DNA from: Streptomyces gelaticus | GTDB taxonomy: Bacteria; Actinomycetota; Actinomycetes; Streptomycetales; Streptomycetaceae | NCBI RefSeq assembly: GCF_014649535.1 | Contig: NZ_BMTF01000005.1 | Span: 64,564 to 128,563 of the forward strand | DNA: 64,000 bases | Direction of reading: 5' to 3' | Shown here: piece by piece, positions 51,191 through 60,221 of the stretch | Layout: every line of letters starts with the position of its first letter | Numbering within the stretch: the stretch's first letter is position 1 | The notes under the pieces: model-generated | Database searches by the model: none | The model's input: only the letters and a program-made list of their open reading frames with translations | Told to the model about the DNA's origin: nothing | Translations under genes and position numbers: made by a program

Positions 51191-54037
51191 TCACCCGGCC
51201 CTCCGGGCCAGCGCGAGGCGGGAGCGGGTGAGCGCCGTGGCGAGCAGACCGGCCAGCAGCGGCACGCCCACGACGAGCAGGGCGAGGGTGGGCCAGGGCA
51301 GCACGATCGGCGTGTACGCGGACTCCGTGGGCTCCAGCCGCATCGTCTCCAGCGCCTCGCGCAGATCGACCATCCGCAGTGCCACCGCCGGCACCAGTCC
51401 GGCCAGTGTGCCGAGCACCACACCCGTGAGCGCCACCACCACGCACTGGAATCCGGACAGCTTCCGCCGCACACTCGGGGGCGCGCCGACCGCGCTGAGC
51501 GTATTGAGATCGGCTTCCGCGTCCGCCTTGGCGAGGCCCGTCGTGATCGCGGCGGCGCCCAGCGTCACCATTCCGGCGAAGAGGGTCAGGATCAGCAGCA
51601 TGGGGTCGTCGCCCTCACCGGGGCCGGACTCGGACTGCACCCAGAGGCCGCCACCGGCCTGCTGGATCACGCCGTCGGTCCGCTGTGCCTCGGCATTCGT
51701 CGGCGTGTGGGCGACGGCGTACACGCTTCCGCTCGCCTCGGTGTGCAGGCCGAGCCGTTCCGCGGTCCGCTGCGGCAGGATCAAGTTCATCCCGGGGGTG
51801 GCGGCGTACTTCGCGGGTGCCACGTACACCTTCAACCTGTCCGTGGTGGTCCGTGCCTTGCCCGGGTGCAGTTTCCAGTTCTGCTTGTCCTTCTTGCTGT
51901 AGCGGTGGACCGCCTTGATGGTGACCTCGCCGTTCTTCGCGAACACCTCGTTGAGCAGCACCGGCGTGCCCGCCGCCAGCGCCTTGGCCGCCGCGGGGTC
52001 GTCGAGCTTCACATAGGTGCTGAGCATGGCCGCGTCCGCCACGACGATGCTGCTCACATCGGTGTTGAAGAGACCCGAAGACATGAGCTCGGGGAGGCAG
52101 GCGGGGGAGCGCATCAGCTTCTTGTGCTCGTCGGCGGTGAGCCGTGCGGCGAGCGCCTTGGCGCCCTTGCCGGTGAGCGGGCAGGCGTGGGCCTTGCCGG
52201 TGGGTCTGATCAGTTCGAGCGAGCCGCAGCTGTTCTCCTCGTCGCTGTAGAGGCCGCAGTCGCTGCCCGCCCAGACCCGTCGGAAGTCGGCGCGCCCGCC
52301 GGTGACGGCCATGTTCTGTTCGACGGCGGCCCGTGCCTGGGGGAGCCGGGTGGCGGACTCGGCGGAGGCAGAGGAGAGGACGACGGTTCCCTCGTTCAGG
52401 TAAGGGGTGTAGTTGAACGCGTGCTCGGCCGTGGAGCTGGCCATGTACGTGGCGATGGCGACCGAACCGGCGACGGCCGCCATCACGGCCGCCACCGCGG
52501 GGGCGGTACGGCCGCGGTTGCGGGCCGCGTCGCGCAGCGCCAGCCGGGGCGAGAGCGGCAGGCTGTGGCCGAGCCGCCCGAGGAAGCCGACGATCATCGG
52601 GATGCAGGCGAGCAGCCCGAGCTCGGCGGTCACCGAGCCGCCGGCGACCAGCGTCGAGTCGCCGCGGGTGCCGCCGTAGACGGCGACGGCGCATCCGATG
52701 GCCAGTACGCAGGCGCCCAGGACGGGCAGCACCCGGGAGGAGCGGCGGACGCCGCGGCGGCCGGTGAGCGACTCCAGCACGGACTGCCGGCTTGCCACGA
52801 TCGCCGGGGCGAACGCGGCCAGCAGGCCTGTGACCAGGCCGATCGCCGCGATGGCCAGCAGTTCCGTGGGGTTGAGGGCAAGCGAGACGAAGCGTCGCCC
52901 GGCCCATTCCTCGATCATCGGGCGGAACACCGCAGTGACTGCCAGCCCGACCACCACCCCGGCCGCGGCTCCGATGCCGCCGAGTACCAGACCGCCGCTG
53001 AGCACCACGGCCCGGACATGGCGCCTGTCCCCGCCGCAGGTGCCCAGAAGACCGAGCTGGCGACGGGAGCGGCGCGCACCGACAGCGAAGGCCGGTCCGG
53101 CGAGCAGCACGATCTCCAGGACCGTCATGGCGACCACGGTGAGGAGAGGCGCGCTCAGCTCCCCGGAGCTCTCCGGGTAGTTCTCATGGCTCTTCCGGGT
53201 CAGCGGGACCTCGGAGTCCGGCGGCGGGTCGAGGACGACCTGACGGGATTTGACGAGGATGCCCGATTCATTGGCCGCCATGATGTGCGGCCAGGTGATC
53301 CCCACCCCTTCCGGGCCCTTGACCAGCCATTCCTTGGAGCCGACGTTCGGCGGCAGCACCTTCTTGTCGTGGTCGGACCTGGCCTGCCACGGGGCGATGA
53401 CCGCGCCCGGGTCGGCGTACAGCGCCTCGGTGCTCAGGGTGTCCGGCTGCTCGACCACCCCGGTGATCGTGTACTTCTTGCCGGAGTTGCGCACAGTGGT
53501 GACCGACCCGATGTGCAGGCCGGTCGACTTCAGGAACGGTTCGGTGGCGGCCATCTCGCCCGTGCCGTGCGGGAAGTCGCCGCGTACGAGGTCGATCTTG
53601 CCGCGGGCCAGCTTGTCCGATGTCCGGAACTCGTAGATGTCGGTGTTGGCGACGCCGTACCCGGTGGTGACGCTCGCCGGGACGGACTGGATGCTGATCG
53701 CCCGCGAGCCCTTGGGGAACGTGGTGCTGATGTCGGTCGGCGGGCCGGTTTCGTCCAGCGGCGCGTTCTCGTCGACCCGGTCGTACCTCTGTGCGTCGGG
53801 CATCTGCTCGATGGGGCCGAGCTGCTGGTCGCTGAAGACCGCGTCGGCGGAGCCCATGTCGGCCGTCAGTTCCTCGGCCGAGGTCGGTGTCACGCTGCGG
53901 TACGTCACGTCGAGGGCGGTGACGCCGAGGACGGGTACGGCGATCATCGCGACCACCAGTGCGCTGCGGCCCTTGGACCGCATCGCGTCACGCCGGGCGA
54001 TCCGGAGGGCGGCGCGCCAGCCGGTGAAGAGGCTCAC
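51191..54037 (-). CDS. ABC transporter permease, double FtsX-domain
   Basis: A 948-residue MacB/FtsX-type permease. One N-terminal helix (GRSALVVAMIAVPVLGVTAL), a large extracytoplasmic part, then FtsX helices (LLTVVAMTVLEIVLLAGPAFAVG, GGIGAAAGVVVGLAVTAVF, AIAAIGLVTGLLAAFAPAI) with ALRDAARNRGRTAPAVAAVMAAV, a second extracytoplasmic part, and a final FtsX domain. Such pumps move lipids, lipoproteins or antibiotics. Start GTG 54037 overlaps the ATPase gene by four bases (GTGA). Confidence 0.93.
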   Translation of the reverse strand: MSLFTGWRAALRIARRDAMRSKGRSALVVAMIAVPVLGVTALDVTYRSVTPTSAEELTADMGSADAVFSDQQLGPIEQMPDAQRYDRVDENAPLDETGPPTDISTTFPKGSRAISIQSVPASVTTGYGVANTDIYEFRTSDKLARGKIDLVRGDFPHGTGEMAATEPFLKSTGLHIGSVTTVRNSGKKYTITGVVEQPDTLSTEALYADPGAVIAPWQARSDHDKKVLPPNVGSKEWLVKGPEGVGITWPHIMAANESGILVKSRQVVLDPPPDSEVPLTRKSHENYPESSGELSAPLLTVVAMTVLEIVLLAGPAFAVGARRSRRQLGLLGTCGGDRRHVRAVVLSGGLVLGGIGAAAGVVVGLAVTAVFRPMIEEWAGRRFVSLALNPTELLAIAAIGLVTGLLAAFAPAIVASRQSVLESLTGRRGVRRSSRVLPVLGACVLAIGCAVAVYGGTRGDSTLVAGGSVTAELGLLACIPMIVGFLGRLGHSLPLSPRLALRDAARNRGRTAPAVAAVMAAVAGSVAIATYMASSTAEHAFNYTPYLNEGTVVLSSASAESATRLPQARAAVEQNMAVTGGRADFRRVWAGSDCGLYSDEENSCGSLELIRPTGKAHACPLTGKGAKALAARLTADEHKKLMRSPACLPELMSSGLFNTDVSSIVVADAAMLSTYVKLDDPAAAKALAAGTPVLLNEVFAKNGEVTIKAVHRYSKKDKQNWKLHPGKARTTTDRLKVYVAPAKYAATPGMNLILPQRTAERLGLHTEASGSVYAVAHTPTNAEAQRTDGVIQQAGGGLWVQSESGPGEGDDPMLLILTLFAGMVTLGAAAITTGLAKADAEADLNTLSAVGAPPSVRRKLSGFQCVVVALTGVVLGTLAGLVPAVALRMVDLREALETMRLEPTESAYTPIVLPWPTLALLVVGVPLLAGLLATALTRSRLALARRAG

Positions 54038-54813
54038 TTGGCGGCCTCGGGGGCGAGGAGCGAGTCGGCGTCGGCGGTGAGCGTCTGGTCGACGATCGAA
54101 CCGTCCCGGAGGAACACGACCCGGTCCGCCCAGGCCGCGTACCGCGGCTCGTGCGTCACCATGACACCGGCCGCGCCCTGGTCGCACCGGTTGCGCAGCA
54201 GGGCGAGCACCTGCTCACCGGTCTCGGAGTCGAGCGCTCCGGTCGGTTCGTCGGCGAGTACCAGGCGCCGGTCCCCCACCAGGGCGCGGGCGATGGCGAC
54301 ACGCTGCTGCTGGCCGCCGGACATCTCGTCCGGGAACCGGTCGGCGATCTCCAGGAGCTTCATCTCCTCCAGCGCCGCCCGAGCCTCCTTGCGGGCCTTG
54401 CGGACGGAGACGCCGTCGAGTTCGCGCGGCAGGGCGATGTTCTCGGCAGCGGTGAGGGCGGGGATCAGGTTGTAGTCCTGGAAGACATAGCCGACGCTGC
54501 GGCGGCGCAGGGCCGCGACGCCCTTGCGGCCGAGTCCGGCGATGTCCTGACCCTCGATGACGACCTGGCCGCTGGTCGCGGTGTCGAGACCGCCCGCGAT
54601 GGTCAGCAGGGTGGACTTGCCGGAGCCGGACGGGCCCATCACGGCGACGAGTTCACCGGCGTACACGGAGAGGTCGATGCCGCGCAGGGCGTGCACCTCG
54701 GCCATGCCGGAGCCGTGGGTGCGCGTGAGCGCCCGGAGTTCGAGCACCGGCGCACCGGCCGGTATCGGTGGGTCGGCCGTTGCCGCGGATCGGGACGGGA
54801 CGTGCGAGGACAT
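54034..54813 (-). CDS. ABC transporter ATP-binding protein
   Basis: A 259-residue MacB/LolD-type ATPase partner of the FtsX permease. Walker A GPSGSGKSTLL, Q-loop YVFQDYNLIPALTA, signature MSGGQQQRVAIARAL, Walker B RLVLADEPTGALD, and switch His in VTHEP. A PadR regulator gene follows upstream (160 bp) on the same strand. Confidence 0.96.
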   Translation of the reverse strand: MSSHVPSRSAATADPPIPAGAPVLELRALTRTHGSGMAEVHALRGIDLSVYAGELVAVMGPSGSGKSTLLTIAGGLDTATSGQVVIEGQDIAGLGRKGVAALRRRSVGYVFQDYNLIPALTAAENIALPRELDGVSVRKARKEARAALEEMKLLEIADRFPDEMSGGQQQRVAIARALVGDRRLVLADEPTGALDSETGEQVLALLRNRCDQGAAGVMVTHEPRYAAWADRVVFLRDGSIVDQTLTADADSLLAPEAAK

Positions 54814-54972
54814 GGTGAGTGGTTCCCTCCTCGGAACGGGTGTGGGGTTACGCGTCGGCGGCCCTGCGGTCCGTGGTCACGCGGGCCTTGGTCTGAGGCC
54901 GCGCGGTCCGTGGCCTGCGGCCCCGGGTCCTGAGGCGTGCGGCCTTGCGGCCACGCGGCCCTGCGTTTCGCG

Positions 54973-55587
54973 TCAGCGCCGGCTGTGCGGGCGGGCGGTA
55001 CGGGACGCGGTGCGGCCGGTCGTACGGACCTCGGGTTCCGGCTCGGTGGCGGCGGCCTCGGCGAGGCGGACCAGCCGGGTCTCGCAGTGGTCCAGCCAGC
55101 GTGCCTCCGCCTCCGCCTGGAAGATCAGCTGCTCCAGCACGAGCAGCCAGGCGACCTCGTCGCGGTTGGTCGGGACAGCGCTGAGCGACTGCGCCTTGAG
55201 GCGGGTGTAGTCCTGCATCGCCTTCAGGGTGTGGCGGCGCTGGGACTGGATGACGGCACGGACGTCGACCCCGGGGGCGCCGACCGCCATGGCGAGCTTG
55301 ATGGCCAGCTCGTCGCGGGGCGGGTTGTTGCGGTCGACCGGCGTCTCGAACCAGTTCCGCAGCTCGGTGCGCCCGTCGTCGGTGATCGCGTAGAGGGCGT
55401 GCCCCTGGTCGTCCTCGTCGTCCTGCACGACCAGGCCGTCGCGCTCCAGCCGGCTGAGCGTTGTGTACACCTGGCCGACGTTGAGCGGCCAGGTGGAGCC
55501 GGTGCGCGATTCGAACTCGGTACGGAGCTGGGAGCCGTATCGGGGCCCCCGTTCCAGAAGGGCCAGTAGCCCGTGACGGATCGACAT
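54973..55587 (-). CDS. PadR-family transcriptional regulator
   Basis: A 204-residue regulator. The winged helix covers MSIRHGLLALLERGPRYGSQLRTEFE and TWPLNVGQVYTTLSRLERDGLVV; the C-terminal half is helical (Vir-C-like dimer region) with an Arg/Thr-rich tail. PadR proteins usually repress a neighbouring transporter, here the ABC exporter. The start is ATG 55587. A 26-bp perfect palindrome (55585-55610) lies across the start codon, pointing to self-repression. Confidence 0.92.
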   Translation of the reverse strand: MSIRHGLLALLERGPRYGSQLRTEFESRTGSTWPLNVGQVYTTLSRLERDGLVVQDDEDDQGHALYAITDDGRTELRNWFETPVDRNNPPRDELAIKLAMAVGAPGVDVRAVIQSQRRHTLKAMQDYTRLKAQSLSAVPTNRDEVAWLLVLEQLIFQAEAEARWLDHCETRLVRLAEAAATEPEPEVRTTGRTASRTARPHSRR

Positions 55588-55610
55588 ACTCAGTATGTAT
55601 ACTGAGTATG
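55585..55610. promoter_or_regulatory. PadR operator, perfect 12-bp arms
   Basis: CATACTCAGTAT and its exact complement ATACTGAGTATG are separated by 2 bp. The left arm includes the padR start codon. The AT content stands out from the GC-rich surroundings. Confidence 0.85.
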
Positions 55611-55672
55611 TTCGTCGATGCAAGTCTCCGCCGGGGTGCATGGGTGTCGAGGGGGGAAGGTCCCGGGGTGGC

Positions 55673-56446
55673 TCAGTCCAAGCGGCGCAGGCGGAATGCC
55701 AGGAAGCCCAGCCCCAGTCCGATCAGCGCGATTCCCGCGCCGAGCGACACCTGTTTCACCTGCCGCACGGTCGATGCGCCCAGGGCCCGCTGCGAGAGCT
55801 GCTCCGATCCGGGGAGCGCACTCTCCCCGGGCGTGGCGGGGGGTATCGGCCCCGGATCGGTTGCCGGGGGTGGTGCTTGGGGCTGGGCGGGCAGGCTGTC
55901 CGCGTGCGCCGGCTCCCACGGCGAGAACTGCCGCCCCGGCCGCAGCCGCCCCTCCCCGGCCTCGCGCCCGGCGAGCGGGGACTGCACCTCGCGTGGCGGC
56001 TCCTCGTCGGAGCCGGCACCGGAGCCGGAGTTCGAAGCGGGCAGAGGGTCCTGGGAGGGCGAGGCCGACGCCGAGCCGACGGGGGAGCCGGAGGCCGAGG
56101 GAGAGGGGTGCGGGGAGCCCGGAGGTGCGGGGGCGGCCGGTCCGCCGTCCGGAGAGGCGGTCGTCGGCGCGGTCGAAGGATCGGCTGAAGGATCGGCCGA
56201 AGGGGTGATCGGTTCCTCGGCCGCCGGATCGGCGCCGGGGACACCGGAAGGCCGGACGGCGGTTGCGGCCGAGGGGCGCGCGGGCGGTGTCGCCGGGGAG
56301 CTGAGCGGCCCCGTCGGCTGACCGGATGAACCCTGTCCGGCCTGCGCCTCTACCGCCGCGGTCCCCAGCGCCGCACCCGCAGTGAATATGAGGCAGGCCA
56401 CGCACCTCGTGGGCCGTGAGGGGAGGAGTCCTGAAGCCATGGACAT
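55673..56446 (-). CDS. Pro/Ser/Ala-rich membrane-anchored surface protein
   Basis: A 257-residue protein with an N-terminal signal peptide (VACLIFTAGAALGTAAVEAQA), a long Pro/Ser/Ala/Gly-rich stalk and a C-terminal helix plus Arg tail (VSLGAGIALIGLGLGFLAFRLRRLD). It is probably outside the membrane and held by the C-terminal helix. No LPxTG or LAxTG sorting signal precedes the helix, so it is not an obvious sortase substrate. A 30-bp near-perfect palindrome overlaps its start codon. Function unknown. Confidence 0.75.
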   Translation of the reverse strand: MSMASGLLPSRPTRCVACLIFTAGAALGTAAVEAQAGQGSSGQPTGPLSSPATPPARPSAATAVRPSGVPGADPAAEEPITPSADPSADPSTAPTTASPDGGPAAPAPPGSPHPSPSASGSPVGSASASPSQDPLPASNSGSGAGSDEEPPREVQSPLAGREAGEGRLRPGRQFSPWEPAHADSLPAQPQAPPPATDPGPIPPATPGESALPGSEQLSQRALGASTVRQVKQVSLGAGIALIGLGLGFLAFRLRRLD

Positions 56447-56470
56447 ACCGTCACATGTGCCGGTATGTCC
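56441..56470. promoter_or_regulatory. 30-bp near-perfect palindrome over the surface-protein start codon
   Basis: Arms GGACATACCG and CGGTATGTCC flank a nested palindrome CACATGTG; 14 of 15 base pairs match. The ATG of the minus-strand gene is at 56446-56444, inside the left arm. It could be an operator or an mRNA hairpin hiding the start. Confidence 0.75.
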
Positions 56471-56531
56471 GGCATCTCGGATGCGTGGCGCTTCGAAGTG
56501 CCGCGTTCACTCGTATGCGACGGCTCCGGAC

Positions 56532-58166
56532 TCAGGCCGGGTCGCCCGTCGCGATGCGGAGTTCGAAGTGGGCGCCGGTCTTCGGTACGGCGGTGCCCGA
56601 CGTGGGGAACTGGTCGATGACCTGGTCCTCCGCGTAGGCGTTCCCCGGCACCTTGATCTGCTTGATGGTCCAGCCCGCCGCGTCCGCGCAGGCCCGCGCG
56701 GAGAGGATGTCCTTGTACAGGAAGCTGGGGGCGTCGACCTTGTTCGGGTCGTCGCTGTCCTCCATGGCGTCGGTGCAGTCCTCGGTGTCCATCGTCCGGT
56801 TCCGCTCCGGATCCTTGTGCTCGCTCGCGGCCGGTGACTCGTTCGCGGTCGTGCCGCCCTTGTCGTCGTCCTTCAGCGAGAGCACCGTGATCAGACCGCC
56901 GATCGCGATCAGCGCGACCACGATCGAGCCGACGACGACCGGCATGTTCCGCTTGGAGCCGCTGCCGCCCGAGCCGGAGTGCGACTGGGTCTGCGTCTGC
57001 GGCGAGGCCGTGTAGGGCGGCGGGGCCTGCTGCACCGGAGGCCGGCTCTGGTACGGCTGGGCCGACTGCGGGTAGCCGTACGACGGTGCCGGCGCGGGGG
57101 CCGGGGTCGCCGGGCCGTACGGGCCCGACTGGTACGGGCCCGGCTGGTACGGCGTCTGGACGCTCTGGGGCGTCGCGCCGGACTGGTCGACCGGCGGGAA
57201 GACCGTCGCACCGACGCCCGAGCCGCTGTTCGCGGGGGCGCCGCCGCCCGCGACGATCACCGGCACGCCCGTGCCGCCGCTCGCGGCCAGCACGCGGGCG
57301 ATCTCGTCCTGCATCGCCGCCGCGCTGGGGAAACGTTCGTTCGGGTTCTTCTTCAGCGCGCGGGCGACCAGCGCGTCCATCGCCGGGGTGATCGACCGGT
57401 TGATGGTGGAGGGCGCGACCGGCTCCTCCTGGACGTGCGCGTACGCGATGGCCAGCGGGGAGTCGGCGTCGAAGGGGATCCGCCCGGTCAGCAGCTGGAA
57501 CAGCATGATGCCGACCGAGTACAGGTCGGAGCGGGCGTCCACGCCGCGGCCCAGGGCCTGCTCGGGGGAGAGGTACTGCGGGGTGCCGACGACCATGCCG
57601 GTCTGCGTCATCGACGTGACGCCCGACTGCATGGCGCGGGCGATGCCGAAGTCCATGACCTTCACGACGCCGCGCTTGGTCACCATCACGTTGCCGGGCT
57701 TGATGTCGCGGTGGACCAGGCCCATCTCGTGGCTGGTGTCCAGCGCCGCCAGGACGTCGGCCGTCACCTTCAGCGCCCGGTCGGCCGGCATCGCGCCGTG
57801 GTTCTGGATGTCCGCCTGGAGCACGGAGCCGAGCGGCTGCCCCTCCACGTACTCCATGACGATGTACGGCATCAGCGCGCCGCCGAGCTCGTCCTCACCC
57901 GTGTCGAAGACCGAGACGATGTTGGTGTGCTGCAGTTTGGCGACGGCCTGCGCCTCGCGCCGGAACCGCTCACGGAAGGACTGCTCGCGGCCCAGCTCCG
58001 TGTGGAGTGTCTTGATTGCGACCTGGCGGTCCAGGGCGGTGTCGTAGGCCAGGTATACGGACGCCATCCCGCCCTCGCCGAGCAGGTCGCGCAGCTGGTA
58101 GCGGCCGCCGGCGACCGAACCGCCCGCATAGCGACCCTGAGCGCCGTGTGCGCCGTCCTGGCTCAT
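56532..58166 (-). CDS. Ser/Thr protein kinase with PASTA-like C-terminus
   Basis: A 544-residue membrane kinase. Kinase domain ~20-280: GEGGMASVYLAYD, VAIKTL, HRDIKPGNVM, DFGIARA, GTPQYLSPEQALGRG. A Pro/Gln/Tyr-rich segment (~300-400) and one membrane helix (MPVVVGSIVVALIAIGGLITVL) lead to an extracytoplasmic domain with DILSARACADAAGWTIKQI and a single PASTA-like repeat (YAEDQVIDQFPTSGTAV). It is divergent from a second kinase gene. Its ligand and targets are unknown. Confidence 0.93.
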   Translation of the reverse strand: MSQDGAHGAQGRYAGGSVAGGRYQLRDLLGEGGMASVYLAYDTALDRQVAIKTLHTELGREQSFRERFRREAQAVAKLQHTNIVSVFDTGEDELGGALMPYIVMEYVEGQPLGSVLQADIQNHGAMPADRALKVTADVLAALDTSHEMGLVHRDIKPGNVMVTKRGVVKVMDFGIARAMQSGVTSMTQTGMVVGTPQYLSPEQALGRGVDARSDLYSVGIMLFQLLTGRIPFDADSPLAIAYAHVQEEPVAPSTINRSITPAMDALVARALKKNPNERFPSAAAMQDEIARVLAASGGTGVPVIVAGGGAPANSGSGVGATVFPPVDQSGATPQSVQTPYQPGPYQSGPYGPATPAPAPAPSYGYPQSAQPYQSRPPVQQAPPPYTASPQTQTQSHSGSGGSGSKRNMPVVVGSIVVALIAIGGLITVLSLKDDDKGGTTANESPAASEHKDPERNRTMDTEDCTDAMEDSDDPNKVDAPSFLYKDILSARACADAAGWTIKQIKVPGNAYAEDQVIDQFPTSGTAVPKTGAHFELRIATGDPA

Positions 58167-58490
58167 GACTTGCTCCCCCTCGGCGCGCGACTCACGCGAT
58201 CATCCATTACGCGCCAAGTCTGCCCGAGGGGTACGACACGTCAAGCCAGGTGCCCGTTCCGTGACCCTACGCACAAGAAGCGTCTCGGAAGCGTTACAGG
58301 AACCGCATGAAATTTGCGTGGACGGCACGCCGGGCAGTTGGATAACCGGTCCCCTCGGAAACCCGGGCGGTTGGATAACCGGTCCCTCTCGGAAACGGTG
58401 TGTCCGGAAGAGGCTGTAGCGTGACGTGGCAATGCAGCTAGACACCGTGAGAACCCGCGGACGCGCGGACAGATACGACGGCGAGGACTG
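58167..58490. promoter_or_regulatory. Divergent kinase promoter region with direct repeats
   Basis: Gap between the two kinase genes. It holds a direct repeat: GTTGGATAACCGGTCCC followed by a CGGAAAC block, at 58337-58361 and again at 58370-58395 (33-bp period). The repeat is a candidate regulator-binding tandem. No gene is seen. Confidence 0.6.
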
Positions 58491-60119
58491 ATGGCACCCG
58501 ATTCCGAAGCAAACGGCGGCGGGGTATCGGATGGCACCGACTCCTGGGGCATCGGCGGTGTCGTCGGTGACGGACGTTACCGGATGACCCACCGCCTCGG
58601 CCGGGGCGGTATGGCAGAGGTCTTCGCGGCCGAGGACGTCAGACTCGGACGCACCGTCGCAGTGAAGCTCCTGCGCTCCGATCTCGCCGAGGACCCGGTC
58701 TCCAAGGCCCGGTTCACGCGCGAGGCGCAGTCGGTCGCCGGGCTCAACCACCACGCGATCGTCGCCGTGTACGACTCCGGCGAGGACATCGTGGGCGGGG
58801 CGACCGTCCCCTACATCGTGATGGAGCTGGTCGAGGGCCGCACCATCCGCGATCTCCTGATCAGCGCCGAGGCCCCGCCGCCCGAGCAGGCGCTGATCAT
58901 CGTCTCCGGCGTGCTCGAAGCACTGGCGTACTCGCACCAGCACGGCATCGTGCACCGCGACATCAAGCCGGCCAACGTGATCATCACCAACTCCGGTGCG
59001 GTCAAGGTGATGGACTTCGGCATCGCCCGCGCGCTGCACGGCGCGCAGTCGACGATGACCCAGACCGGCATGGTCATGGGCACGCCGCAGTACCTCTCCC
59101 CCGAGCAGGCGCTGGGCAAGGCCGTCGACCACCGCTCCGACCTCTACGCCACCGGCTGCCTGCTGTACGAACTCCTGGCGCTGCGGCCCCCGTTCACGGG
59201 TGAGACGCCGCTGTCCGTCGTGTACCAGCACGTCCAGGACATTCCGGTCCCGCCGTCCGAGGTCCTGGATGCGGCGCCGCCGGAGCTGGACGGGCTGGTC
59301 ATGCGCTCCCTCGCGAAGGACCCGGACGACCGGTTCCAGAGCGCCGAGGAGATGCGCGGCCTGGTCCAGTACGGCCTCCAGATGCTCCAGGTGCAGGGCG
59401 GCCACACGGGTACGTGGAACACCGGCCCGGTCGCGATGCACGAGGGCGCGCACACCCCGGCCATGGGCGTCACCGGCGGCACGATGGCGATGGGGCACCC
59501 GCAGCACGGGGACACCTCGCAGGGCCCGATCCTGCCGCCGATGAACCCCGACGACGGCGGCTACGAGGGCGGGCACCAGGGCGGTGGCGGCCGCGGCAAG
59601 CTGTGGCTGTTCGTCGTGCTCGCGCTGATCGCGATCGGGGCGGGCGTCGCCATCGCGGTCAACGCCGCGCAGGACACCGGCTCGACGCATGAGAAGAAGC
59701 CCGACAAGGTCTCCACTTCGCCGTCACCGACGAAGACTTCGTCCGGGCCGAGCGACGAGGAGAGCGACCAGAACCAGGTGCCGGAGAACTCCACCGGCAA
59801 CCAGCAGGACACAACGCCGCGGCGGACCTACCCCCCGTCGACCGCCCCGACCCAGCCTTCCGAACCGCCGACGACCGAGCCGTCCACCCCGGCCACCGGA
59901 GGCATGGACAACGGCGGCACGGGGACGGACAACGGTGGTACCGGTACGGACAACGGTGGTACCGGTACGGACAACGGCGGCACGGGGACGGACAACGGTG
60001 GTACCGGTACGGACAACGGTGGTACCGGAACGGACAACGGCGGCACGGGGTCGGACAACGGTGGTGCCACCACCGGTACGTCCGCGGCGGCCGGGACCGT
60101 GGCGGGCACCACTCCCTGA
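58491..60119 (+). CDS. Ser/Thr protein kinase with heptapeptide-repeat tail
   Basis: A 542-residue membrane kinase. Kinase domain ~25-285: GRGGMAEVFAAED, VAVKLL, HRDIKPANVI, DFGIARA, GTPQYLSPEQALGKA. A membrane helix follows (LWLFVVLALIAIGAGVAIAVNA, near 370), then a Thr/Pro/Ser-rich outer region and eight tandem copies of the heptapeptide DNGGTGT (last ones varied), encoded at 59907-60074. It has no PASTA domain. The kinase domain resembles the divergent neighbour. Confidence 0.93.
   Translation: MAPDSEANGGGVSDGTDSWGIGGVVGDGRYRMTHRLGRGGMAEVFAAEDVRLGRTVAVKLLRSDLAEDPVSKARFTREAQSVAGLNHHAIVAVYDSGEDIVGGATVPYIVMELVEGRTIRDLLISAEAPPPEQALIIVSGVLEALAYSHQHGIVHRDIKPANVIITNSGAVKVMDFGIARALHGAQSTMTQTGMVMGTPQYLSPEQALGKAVDHRSDLYATGCLLYELLALRPPFTGETPLSVVYQHVQDIPVPPSEVLDAAPPELDGLVMRSLAKDPDDRFQSAEEMRGLVQYGLQMLQVQGGHTGTWNTGPVAMHEGAHTPAMGVTGGTMAMGHPQHGDTSQGPILPPMNPDDGGYEGGHQGGGGRGKLWLFVVLALIAIGAGVAIAVNAAQDTGSTHEKKPDKVSTSPSPTKTSSGPSDEESDQNQVPENSTGNQQDTTPRRTYPPSTAPTQPSEPPTTEPSTPATGGMDNGGTGTDNGGTGTDNGGTGTDNGGTGTDNGGTGTDNGGTGTDNGGTGSDNGGATTGTSAAAGTVAGTTP
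59907..60074 (+). repeat. 21-bp coding tandem repeat, eight copies
   Basis: Encodes D-N-G-G-T-G-T repeated; the DNA units differ mostly at third positions, so the peptide repeat is maintained while the DNA varies. Located near the C-terminus of the kinase. Confidence 0.9.
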
Positions 60120-60134
60120 CCCGGCACCGACCCC

Positions 60135-60177
60135 GGTCCCGCCCCGGCCGTCCACGGGGCGGGGCCGGGGCGGGACC
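60135..60177. terminator. Terminator between convergent kinase and phosphotransferase genes
   Basis: A 15-bp perfect stem GGTCCCGCCCCGGCC with its complement (60163-60177) and a 13-base loop. Confidence 0.8.
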
Positions 60178-60180
60178 ACC

Positions 60181-60221
60181 CCGTGAACGCCTCGGGGCGG
60201 GATCACCCCGTGAACGCCTCG
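60181..60221. repeat. 27-bp tandem duplication at the phosphotransferase gene end
   Basis: CCGTGAACGCCTCG occurs at 60181 and again at 60208. The second copy encodes the last codons of the phosphotransferase gene (EAFTG and stop); the first is a downstream duplicate without the stop. Confidence 0.6.

Noticed and set aside
51116..54475. A 1,119-codon plus-strand open frame
   Set aside because: It is antisense to the FtsX permease, whose motifs and ATPase partner are certain. Composition (Arg/Gly/His-rich) is typical of shadow frames.
59907..60074. CRISPR array
   Set aside because: The repeat is contiguous and coding (heptapeptide), without spacers. No cas genes are present anywhere in the window.
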